Origin: Amoebidium appalachense
Lineage: Eukaryota; Ichthyosporea
Direction of reading: 5' to 3'
DNA: 64,000 nucleotides
Assembly: GCA_963693365.1 (NCBI GenBank)
Contig: CAVNZM010000009.1
Location: forward strand, 7,378,001 to 7,442,000
The translations under genes were made by a program, and so were the position numbers. How positions within the stretch are numbered: the first letter of the stretch is position 1; each line of letters opens with the position of its first letter. The notes under the pieces are model-generated. The model searched no databases, was not told the origin of the DNA, and was given only the letters and a program-made list of their open reading frames with translations. This document shows positions 32,170 through 53,967 of this stretch, piece after piece.

Positions 32170-32200
<31 letters not shown>

Positions 32201-32374
32201 ATTTTCCGTGTACACACACACACACACACACACACACCGTGACACACTGTGACACACACACACACACCTACATACCCACAACACCGAAGGACACAAGGCT
32301 CTAAGCGCCGCACGCACACCGTGCGTGTACACACACAAACACACACACACACACACACACACACAGTGTTACAT

Positions 32375-32423
<49 letters not shown>

Positions 32424-32646
32424 CACACACATACACACACACCCGTGTCTGTGTGTGGCATCCGATACCAGTGGTACTTGAAGGTACATCGGCATGCTAC
32501 ATTTGTGTACGGTCAGTTACCGCGTGCAAGGTTCACTTAGTGGACAGCTCATTACTATGATTTAGAATGTTCCTAGACCCACTCGTGTTACAGATACCGT
32601 CCACCATTAAGAATACCCGCCAATAAGAATACACTAGCGGCCAAGT

Positions 32647-33012
32647 CCGTTTTTTTTTAAGAATATGCACCGCAGTCAGATTTTGAGATATTCGATTCTT
32701 AATGGCAAACTGACCTATAAACTTTGCTTGATCATGCATAATCATCCCCCCCTCCCATCTCCCCCCCCCCCCCCCCCCCCCCTTCCCCCCTCAACACACA
32801 CACCCCAACCCACCGGTACCCCTCCCCATGTCTCCCCCGTCCCCCCTCCCCCGGCCCCCTCCCCCTCCCACCCTGAATCCCCCCCCCCTCCCCCCCCCTC
32901 CCCCCCCGGCGCCCCCGGGGGTCCCGGCCATTTAAATATATGATAGCGGCCATGAAAAAACTTTAAGAATATGCACCGCGACCACGTTTTGGGAAGGGTT
33001 CTTAATGGCGGA
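32647..33012. repeat. Short duplicated motif around a C-rich block
   Basis: TTTAAGAATATGCACCGC occurs at about 32656-32673 and again at about 32963-32980, in each case followed some 30 bases later by TTCTTAATGGC. A reversed form (CCATTAAGAATA) lies at about 32602. The two forward copies flank a C-rich tract. Confidence 0.6.
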
Positions 33013-33129
33013 CGCATCATCTGTAGGAGCACGAGAAAATGATGTTGAATGACCAGACTCCCCCCCCCCCCCCCCCCCCCTCGTGCTCCTCTGGGAGTCC
33101 TTCCCCCCCTCCCCCCCTCCCCCCCCGCG

Positions 33130-33171
<42 letters not shown>

Positions 33172-33343
33172 TTGATGAAAGGCCTGAAGTCGAAAGTCGG
33201 GTACTGTGGATGACTTGGGCCCCCCAGAGGATGAGCTCTGCTTTTTATGCATACTCTGTGTTGTTTGCGATCTGCATGCATATGCCATGTTGTCCATTAC
33301 GAATGTGTACGGCGTACTCCGTGCATTCTAACCCTCCTCCCCC

Positions 33344-33375
<32 letters not shown>

Positions 33376-34074
33376 TTCCTCCCTTTCTCCGTCGCGAGAG
33401 AAAAAAAAAGAGGGAAAAAAGGGGGGGGGGGGATATTATCGGCGTGACTACTATATCATCAGTATCATCTCATCTCAGGATATGCCTCGATATATCCTTA
33501 CGCCGGTAATCAGATTATGGCATATGATAACGGTTAGACTACAATAAGTACACGTACCTTAGTGTTTGAAAATCATTATGCCCTCAGATATCATCCAGCT
33601 ATCCGATAAACAATTAAGTGAAACTCATAAATATTAATATTCTCCAAAAAAAAGGTTGGTGCGGTGAGCGTTGGAAACTATTTTAATTTTAGATCATTAT
33701 TTGAAATCTTGAATATCTTGCACCAATATATATAATTACTCAAAGTTGCTCTCCGAAAAAAACCTTACTTCCGGTTCGGGCGAGCTGACTCTAAATCATT
33801 CCAATCATTTGTAGTACACGGGTAAAGGGTTCGTTGGATTGCGTTATTTTCGGCTGTATTATGTAGTCACTTACCATAGAAACGTATTTCCAGACCTCCC
33901 TAGTGCAGGCAAACAGCAGCTTTAAAGCCTAGTTTCATAATACGATGCCTTGGGTGCTAAAAGTTTAAGTTCTAAAATTAGTGCTAAATTATCTCAAACT
34001 CGCTTCTACGCAGCCCGCTCCTGTACGAGTCACCGAAAGTGTTAAGTGCGATGTAGGCTACTGATTATGTGTAT

Positions 34075-34260
34075 ATAGGTTACAAAGTTGAATAAAACTT
34101 TCGGATGTTATCAAAGTTTATAAAGTTAATAAAAAAGATAATGTCATATAAGTTATAAAGTGTAATAAAAAGATAATGTTGTATAAGTTGTTAAGTTAAT
34201 AAGAAAATAATGTTATAGAAGTTATAAAGTGTATTAAAAAGATAATCTTCAAGTACAATT
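34075..34260 (+). repeat. AT-rich tandem repeat, about 3.5 imperfect units
   Basis: Units of roughly 50 bp carry TATAAAGT, then (A)ATAAAAAGATAATGT and TATAAGTT in order. It lies in unique AT-rich intergenic DNA. Confidence 0.65.
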
Positions 34261-36237
34261 TATAAAGGTCAGTGGACAGTTTGGATCGCCAGCCCGTCTT
34301 TGGATAGAATGGTCTTGGTAATGGCATAATAAACTTTAATCTGTTATATCATGGGGGTATCTCGTATATCTCGAAGCCCCCCCCCCCCCCCCCCCCCCCC
34401 CCGACGGGATCAATCCCGGCATGTGGGATAATTGTTCATGATCCGATACGGTATTTAAGGAGATCAGGAGTAGGAAGTGCCACAGTGGGGGTGGTGCACG
34501 GCCCGGTTTTGGGGGGGGGGGGGGGGGAGGGGGGGGGGGGGGGGGGGGGGGGGAGGGGGGAGAGGGGGGGATCGGGAGGGGGAGGGGGGAGGGGGGAGGG
34601 GGGGGGGGGAGCGAGTGAGAAAGAAAGAGATGGGTTTGGAGAAAAGATGGTTAGGGGGGAGGGAGGGAGAGAGAGAAAGCGAGAAAGGAAGAGAGATTGG
34701 GGGGGGGGGGGAGGGGGGAGGGGGGGAAGAGGGAAAAAGACTCGGGGGGCGAGAAAGAGAGAAAGAGACTCTGAGAGCGAGAAAGAAAGGGAGAGGGGGA
34801 CCGGGCGGGGGAGGAGGGGGGGGGAGGGAGGGAGGGGGAGGGGGGTGGGGGGGGGGGGGGGGGGGAAGAGAGACAGAGAGAGATGGAGGGCTGGATGGAT
34901 GGGGGGAGGCGGGGGGAGTAGAGAGAGAGAAAGAGCCTCGGAGAGAGAAATAGAGAGAGAGATAGAGAGGGAGGGGTGGATGGGTGGGTGGGTGGGGGGG
35001 GGGGGGGGGGGGGGGGGGTTGGCCCTTCAGCATCTATTTGGTGGTTTCAGGTGTTGGTGACCATGCATTCTGTATTTCCGAGTCTTTAACCCAGCATGTG
35101 TCTAAATTTTACATAGACCCCCCCCCCCCCCCCCCCCCCGCCCTTGCTTCCATCTGACAAATGCGGGATCTAGAAGGGGTTGCGGACCGGAGGGTATAAA
35201 AAAAAAAGTAAATAGAAGCCAAAAGTTAGGCTAAATTGGCCTGGGCGAAGGGATGGGTGGGTGGGTGGGCAGGCCCGAGAGGGACGGGGGGGGGGGGGGG
35301 GAGGGGGGGGGAGGGGGGATCCCGAGAAGGTATGCTTACAAAAACGAGGCGGGCTAATCACCTTTTTCAAGGAAGTGCTGGGGGGAGGGGGAGGGGAGGT
35401 GGGGGAAGAGGTGGGGGGGAGGTTCTTTTTTTTTTTTTTGGTTGTGCGGGGTGGGGGGGTGGGGGGGGGAAGGGGGAGGGGGGGAGGGGGGAGGTAGGCT
35501 GTAGGGGCCGAGTGGAGAAGGACGGACCGGGGGGGGGGGGGGGGGGTTTCGAGGTCACGGTGCCTTTTCACCATAAAATAAAATGGTTGGACATGAAAAT
35601 AACACACAAGAGCCCCTGTGCGTCATCAAGGTGGGACCTCAAGGGGTGACTGTCTACTCCCCCCCCCCCCCCCCCCCTCCCCCCGTCCCCCCTCCCCCTT
35701 CCCCTCCTTGCCCGCGATCGATCTTTCCCGAGCCTCCCTCGAGCTGCACTGCCACCACCCCTCCCCCTTTCATCCCCCCTCCTTCCCCCCCCCACCCCCC
35801 ACCCCCCACCCCCTTCCCCTCCTTCCCCCCTCCTCCTCCTCCCCCTTTCCCTTCTTCTCAGATGTCTGACCCTTCACTTTTACCAATTAAGTGTTAGCGT
35901 TATCAAACCTCAGAGCCTCCCGTATACGTATGTCATCTCCGTTAAGGAACCCCCCCCCCCCCCTCCCCCCAACCCCTCCCCCCCTCCTCCCCCCCTCCCC
36001 CCCCCCTCTACACACACACGTGACCCACCCACCCACTCTCCGAGGGTCCCACCCAACTCCTTGCTAAAAATATTCTGTTAACGTTGCACCTCGCCCATTC
36101 AACAACCATGCTCACCCGCTACTATCGCCACCACCCACACAAAAATGGAAAACACGGTGAGGGGTAAAAAGTGGTGGTTGAAAATGTGATGGAACGGGGA
36201 CGTTTGCATGTGCGCCGCTGGACACGTGTGTTTGTGT

Positions 36238-36268
<31 letters not shown>

Positions 36269-36343
36269 GGGGGGGAGGAGGGGAAGGGGGAGGGGGGGGG
36301 GAGGAGGGGGGGGGGAAGGGGGGGGGGGGGGGGGTATTGTTGG

Positions 36344-36424
36344 TTATGCCCTGGCTGAGACGATGATCTTATCTTCATAGAACGATGCTGACTCAGTGAA
36401 CTCGAGACACTTGAAACTCAGCAG
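36344..36424 (-). CDS. Orphan terminal exon of an unrecognised gene
   Basis: On the minus strand a TTTCTTCGTGCAG acceptor is followed by 26 codons of balanced composition (LLSFKCLEFTESASFYEDKI and six more) and TAA. It stands out from the low-complexity DNA around it and looks like a last exon in phase 0. A strong donor (GAG|GTAAGT) is on the same strand near 36805, but the sequence before it is C-rich and no convincing upstream exon was found. I do not recognise the family; it may be an exon remnant. Confidence 0.35.
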   Translation of the reverse strand: MLSFKCLEFTESASFYEDKIIVSARA

Positions 36425-36937
36425 CTGCACGAAGAAAAAAGCCCCCTTAGAAGAAGGAAAATCGGTATAAATTTTGTGTTTTTTCGGAAAGAACAACATA
36501 ACATGCCCCAGAAGCATGCAACACAAGTCATATGATAACGACACCCATCGTATTTGCATGTTTTTAATATTGGACACATTCGCAGTTGATCAATGTGTCC
36601 GATGTTAGTTTACATAAAGTAAGATATGGGTCTAGCGGGGGGTTGGGGGGGCGGCAGCCCCCCTGTTTAGGGCCCAGACACACATAGGGTTATGGTTATT
36701 GGGTTAATGTTTTTATTTTGGTAATTAGTTCTCAAATGTTGGTTTTTTAGCGGCTTATGTGAGCAACCTCCCTGTACCTAGGGGCCTCCGTCGTACGGAC
36801 TTACCTCGGGGGGGGGGGGGGGGGGGGGGAGGGGGAGGGGGAGAGGCGGGGGGAAGGAGGAGGTTTGTGTCTCGCCGGTTCAAAGAACCCTTCTTCTTTC
36901 GTTTGAACACCCCCCCCCCCCCCCCCCCCCCCCTCCC

Positions 36938-37289
36938 CCCAACACACACACACACACACACTCTGCACACACACATCCATTGGCACCCGGCTCCCCCCTG
37001 CCCCCCCCTCCTTCCCCCCCCCCCCCCCCCCCCCCCTTAATGTGTTCTGTCCCCTCAAAGTTTCTAGGTTCTGTCTAGCAATACATAGTCACACACACAC
37101 ACACTCTCTGCACACACACATCCATTGGCACCCGGCTCCCCCCTGCCCCCCCCCCTCCCCCCGCCCCCTCAGTGTGTTCTGTCCCCTCAAAGTTTCCAGG
37201 TTTTGTCTAGCAATACATAGTCACACACACACACACACTCTGCACACACACATCAATTGGCACCCGGCTCCCCCCTGTCCCCCCCTCCT

Positions 37290-37320
<31 letters not shown>

Positions 37321-37566
37321 CCCCGCCCCCTCAATGTGTTCTGTCCCCTCAAAGTTTCCAGGTTCTGTCTAGCAATACATAGTCACACACATACACACAC
37401 TCTGCACACACACATCCATTGGCACCCGGCTCCCCCCTGCCCCCCCCCCCCCTCCCCCCGCCCCCTCAATGTGTTCTGTCCCCTCAAAGTTTCCACGTTC
37501 TGTCTAGCAATACATAGTCACACACACACACACTCTCTGCACACACCACATCCATTGGCACCCGGC

Positions 37567-37612
<46 letters not shown>

Positions 37613-37614
37613 AG
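36938..37614 (+). repeat. Tandem satellite, about 4.5 units of 130-165 bp
   Basis: Units begin near TGTGTTCTGTCCCCTCAAAG and continue through TCTAGCAATACATAGTCACAC, a (CA)n, CATCCATTGGCACCCGGCTC and a C run of variable length. Unit starts are near 37037, 37168, 37334 and 37466, with a partial unit before. Length differences are mostly in the C run. Confidence 0.85.
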
Positions 37615-38135
37615 GGATCGGATTGGTTGTCGACTGACTAAATTTAACATATTCCGATTGGTCAAATATGGCTCAAGGGCTTACTTAATTTGGTCCGATA
37701 TTCTTTAATTTGATTGTAGCTAAAAAGTTCGATATCGAAAATTGACTAGCCGATCGCGATCCCTGACTACAAGATTTGGAACGATTTCCGTGGCGCTTCA
37801 ACTCGTTTCCATTGTTATCTCTGCTAAAAGCAGTGTTTCTCGTTAAGTATTGCTCTCTTAGCATTTTATCTTGTGAGACAATTAGTGAGTATAGGTACCC
37901 AGTCTCCGTGGAGGACTGCTAGATACAGTAGCTGCAATCCTTGGATGATCAGAACATGGCACATGGCAACATGGTTGCATAGTCATTGTGTTAGTAATAG
38001 ACGCAGAACATGGCACATGGCAACATGGTTGCATAGTCATTGTGTTAGTAATAGACGCTTTTTTAGATCTGAATTTTTACGCAAGGCCATCTCTTGCATC
38101 AAAGAAACGTTGTTAGACTTTTTCGGGGATAAGAC
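37615..38135 (+). promoter_or_regulatory. Promoter/5' leader region of the TMEM42-like gene
   Basis: A unique stretch after the satellite with two inverted CCAAT boxes, GATTGG at 37621-37626 and 37656-37661, then a 54-bp perfect tandem duplication (about 37948-38057) shortly before the start codon. Confidence 0.55.
37948..38057 (+). repeat. 54-bp tandem duplication upstream of TMEM42-like start
   Basis: Two adjacent copies of a unit beginning AGAACATGGCACATGGCAAC and ending GTTAGTAATAGACGC. No difference is seen between the copies apart from the very ends, which points to a recent duplication. Confidence 0.85.
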
Positions 38136-41631
<3,496 letters not shown>

Positions 41632-41643
41632 GTTACACGACCG

Positions 41644-41674
<31 letters not shown>

Positions 41675-41760
41675 ACCCCTCACTCCCTCCCTCAGCCGCC
41701 TTTTCCTTTGCTTTTCCCTCTTGTCCCCCCCCCCCCCTCCCCCCGCCCCCCTCCCCCAAG

Positions 41761-41799
<39 letters not shown>

Positions 41800-41952
41800 C
41801 CCTCTAATACATACACCCCACCCCCCGATTTCCTTCACCGCCACTGCCACTATGCCGGCTCCAACCCCTGGGGGTTTTGCTCGTTGTGTTTTTCTGCTTT
41901 GACGAGTACACATATCTGTGCGCGTGTTTGGGGAGGTGGTGGTGGTGGTGGT

Positions 41953-41990
<38 letters not shown>

Positions 41991-42812
41991 CTCCCGCCAA
42001 CCCACCATAGTGCACACGTGTAAACATACCACACATGCCTAACCCCATGGAATGCAGCAATGTGCACACACTAATGCATGCACACACACACACACAGGCA
42101 CATACTGTGACACACCTGCACACACAAGAACACCGGCACGGGCACGCCACACACACGCCCAGAAGCTCAAGACACACACGTGCCAGGGACCCAGAATCGG
42201 AATTCCACACACAAACAAACATACATGCACATAAGCTCAGAGATGCATGGGTATGGGCACACACACACACACACACGCCCACCCACGACAATACAGGCAC
42301 AAAGTACGCGAGTCAAGGGGCCTGACAGAATGCAAAAAAAAAAAAAAAAAAGAAAGGAAAAAAGAAAAAGAAAAAAACTATGTTTGCGAGCACAGTTACT
42401 GATTTTAACCTTTCAACAGACTAATTGAGAAAGTGCCCGGCCGACCACCAGGACTACAATGCTTGTCCGAACGTGAACGAACGTGATTTCCCAAATGTTT
42501 CCGAAGATTTTCGTGGTTTTTCGTTTCATGTTTCTTGGAATGCCTATTGTTGCACGAAAGTTTGCCGTTCTTTTTGAATGCCTATTGTTGCACGAAAGTT
42601 TGTTGTTCTTTTATCGGAGGCGTATACATAAATATGCATAGAGTATGGCGGTATCAGACTGCAGGCGTATGGAACACCTTATTGAGAATTGACTTGTGAT
42701 AAATGTTAGTGCAGTGCGGTTTTGCCTGGCGGCCTGGAGTCGAAAAATGCACATGCACACTCACGAACACAGACAGGCACACACACACTCGTGCAGATGC
42801 ACATGCGCACAC

Positions 42813-42854
<42 letters not shown>

Positions 42855-43069
42855 CCCGCCACACACATGCACCCCTGAACACAAACACTGATTCTAGTGC
42901 ATATTTACAATGGTCGAAATAACTAGTTGTGTGGGAGCCCGTGAGCTGCTTTTAGAAGAATGCAAATACTGTCAATAAACTGTCCGCAAAGACAGCAGTG
43001 CAATGCACATCCAAGAATGAAAAATGAAACGGAAAGAACCCAATTTTTGGTTGGTTGGTTGGTTGGTTC

Positions 43070-43100
<31 letters not shown>

Positions 43101-43132
43101 CTGTGTGTGTGTGTGTGTTGGGGGGGGGGGGG

Positions 43133-43165
43133 AACGTTTGGGCAAACTGAGTTTGCCCAAACGTT
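43133..43165. repeat. Perfect 15-bp-arm hairpin between G and C runs
   Basis: AACGTTTGGGCAAAC, loop TGA, then GTTTGCCCAAACGTT. The arms sit between a G run (left) and a C run (right), which could extend the stem. A third half-copy (TTGCCCAAACGTTG) follows at about 43174-43187. Confidence 0.9.
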
Positions 43166-43215
43166 GCCCCCCCTTGCCCAAACGTTGCCCCCCCCCCCCC
43201 CCCCCCACCACCACC

Positions 43216-43328
<113 letters not shown>

Positions 43329-43628
43329 GTAAACAAACTCAAAGAAATGTACATGCATCCGGCCAATATCCCTACCTTTTTTTTTATTAATATTAATTTT
43401 ATACAAACTATTCCATTTTTATGCGGACACCTCTCACCGTTTTTAGTGTTCAAGCTATGACTCATCTATGAGCCCTACCTACTAGGTGTTCCGATCAGCG
43501 GCAAATTTGTGACTCCCGCACGCTGCGTCAACACACACACACACACGCACATGCACACACGCATACGCAACACGCACACGCACACGCACACACACACACA
43601 CACACACACACGCGCGCGCGCGCACACA

Positions 43629-43659
<31 letters not shown>

Positions 43660-43670
43660 GGGGGGGGGGG

Positions 43671-43841
<171 letters not shown>

Positions 43842-44549
43842 GGGGGGAGAGAGAGACGCAGACACCGACACCGACACCGACACCGACACATGTACACACA
43901 CACACACATGCACACGCACACAAGCAAACACACACGCACACGCACACGCACACGCACGTGTGCGCGCGCGTGCACACACACACACACACACACGTGCGCG
44001 CGAGCACGCGGTCAGACCTCTACCTAGTACCACTCTCATCATTTTTTCCTCTTTGCACCATACACGTTATTCGAAACCAACACCACCATTCGTCAAAATA
44101 CGTGCCCTTGATAGCATACTGTCTGGTCCATTACACCCCTAAACCATGGCCATTCGTAATAGAAAGAATATCCCAAGACTATTCTTCAAAAATTTAAAGG
44201 GCATCCATTCATCAAACTATGCTATTTCAGGCAGGATAACTTCCGCTAAGCCACCATGCCATTCGAGAAATTATATAAATATATAGTTCCCGAGGGAAAG
44301 CAAAAGCACACACTTCCGTTCATAAAAAGAAACAACAAAAAATTCGACGAGTATCAATTACTGGGGCAAACTCAGTAGAGATAAATTCCCATGGCCCCAG
44401 GTGTGTATCATAGCTAATAAACCTTTTTTGACTGAAAGAAAACAAACGGGCAAATAAAAAATAAATAAATAAAATAAAAAATAAAAAATAAACAAAGCAA
44501 CCCCCCCCACACACACACACGCACGCACACACGCACGCACACACACACG

Positions 44550-44662
<113 letters not shown>

Positions 44663-44805
44663 TCGAAGCAAACGGGAAAGACAGCCCGTTCAGAAAAATG
44701 GAAGATTGAAAACCGACAATGAAATGGCAAAGCAAACTGTGAAAAAACGAAAAGAAAAAAGAAAAAAAAAAAAAAGAAAAAAAGAGAGAGAGACCAAAGA
44801 AAGAG

Positions 44806-44808
<3 letters not shown>

Positions 44809-44884
<76 letters not shown>

Positions 44885-44886
44885 AA
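44809..44886 (+). repeat. (GAAA)n tetranucleotide repeat
   Basis: About 19 GAAA units, lying just past the 3' end of the FANCB gene model. Confidence 0.9.
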
Positions 44887-44925
44887 AGAAAAGAAAAACA
44901 AACAAGAAAACAAAAAAAAAAACAC

Positions 44926-52565
<7,640 letters not shown>

Positions 52566-53240
52566 GACTTTGGTCCCTTCGTTTGCGTAGAGGCATGTTC
52601 CTGGTATACCTAATGCTTTATTGCAACAACTAGCCTCACTAGCACATGCTCCGGAAGCTTACATCAGTATTACGCTAAATCCTTCTGAAATCACGCTTGT
52701 GCAAAACTAGGAAAACACGCACACGTACGCACACAAGCCGTCACTGGAAGCGGCTCAGTTGGTTTTGAAAAGTTCGCGCCAAAAATAATTTCATAACCCA
52801 ATCAGAGTATTGTAACACTTACTATTTATGAGTTATTTATTAATATCTTTCGGTTTGTGACCCGACTCGAGCCGGAAATCTGACCCGTTTTGCTTTCGGT
52901 CGCCAAGTCTCACAAACTCGTAAATTTCTTAGAAACGTTTTAAATTTAAAAACAGGAGAGGGAGAGACAGCTACCAGGAGCTGGGAGAGATGTGTTCTTT
53001 ATATAGGCAGGAGATGAGTTTAGGTTAATATTAAACTCCAACATTGTGTACAAAATATATACACTACAAGTTGCGGCCTAAACCATCAAGTGCTGCCGTT
53101 TTTCTTGCTACATATTCCTAGCAAATTCCTTAGCCTTTTACCTTTAGGCATCGTTAGTTTGACCTGAGGTGCACTCAGCCAGTGAGATACTGGGTCTTTT
53201 TCCCTGAGATCACTAGCTTATCTACTATAAGGAGTGGAAG
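52566..53240. promoter_or_regulatory. Divergent promoter region between FANCB and SEC11
   Basis: 675 bp of unique AT-rich sequence without homopolymer tracts. A CCAATCAG site is at 52798-52805. No TATA box is obvious. Shared regulation of the two genes is possible but not shown. Confidence 0.55.
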
Positions 53241-53934
53241 ATGGATTCATTTAAATCTTCGTTTGAGGAGCTTCGTCGCATGAACAAGCGACAAGTAGCG
53301 TTCCAAATATTAAACTTTTTGATGGTAGTGTCCTCTGCGTTGATGATATGGAAGGGTCTTATGGTTGTTACAGGGAGCGAGAGCCCAATCGTCGTTGTGC
53401 TGAGGTGGGTGAACACATCTCAGACTTCTTCGTACCTCCCTTTCTTAACGGCCCATGACAGTACGGCCCATGTACTGTCATATCCGTCCCTTTCCCCGCT
53501 GTGTGTCAAGCTATGTATTTTTTTTTTTTAGGCTTCACCTTGGTTAGATGCAGCATGACTTTTCGGACTTTTTCTTGTAGTGGGGGGGGGGGGGGGGGGG
53601 AATACAGAGAGAGAGAGAGAGGGAGAGGAGAGTGGGGAGAGGGGAGGAAGGGGGGGGCTGAGCGAGGAAGCCACGGCTTATGCTGTAGGAGGGGAACCGG
53701 GTGGGGGCGCGGAGGGGGGGGGGGGGGGGGTGCACGCGGGAGAACAGGATGGTTTGCTGTGTTTCCAAGGGCTTGGGAGAGGAGGAGAGGGGTGGAGGTG
53801 CTCAGGTTCCGTTCTATAGGTTAGAAATGTACGTGAAACGGTGGGAGGGAGGGAGGGTGCCGGGGGAGGAGAGCGAGTGGTGATGGTGTGAAACGGAGGG
53901 AGGGGAGGGGAGGTGTTTGTGTACTTGTGTATGG

Positions 53935-53967
<33 letters not shown>

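Larger units (their letters stand above)
31097..36343. other. Repeat-rich intergenic stretch, no complete gene recognised
   Basis: Contents: (GT)n at 31680-31715; C run at about 32171-32200; (CA)n arrays at 32213-32430; C-rich block 32746-32930; a degenerate interspersed element at about 33196-33335 (-); AT-rich unique DNA at 33440-34380 with a tandem repeat; large G/A-rich blocks at 34510-35020 and 35288-35550; C-rich blocks at 35660-36010; G-rich tract at 36250-36335. Apparent long reading frames here are poly-P or poly-G artefacts. Confidence 0.6.

Noticed and set aside
34464-35060. Long poly-proline or poly-glycine reading frames
   Set aside because: They are translations of G/A-rich or C/T-rich low-complexity DNA, open on several frames at once.
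36938-37614. CRISPR-like regular repeat array
   Set aside because: The units are adjacent satellite copies with no unique spacers, in a eukaryotic genome.
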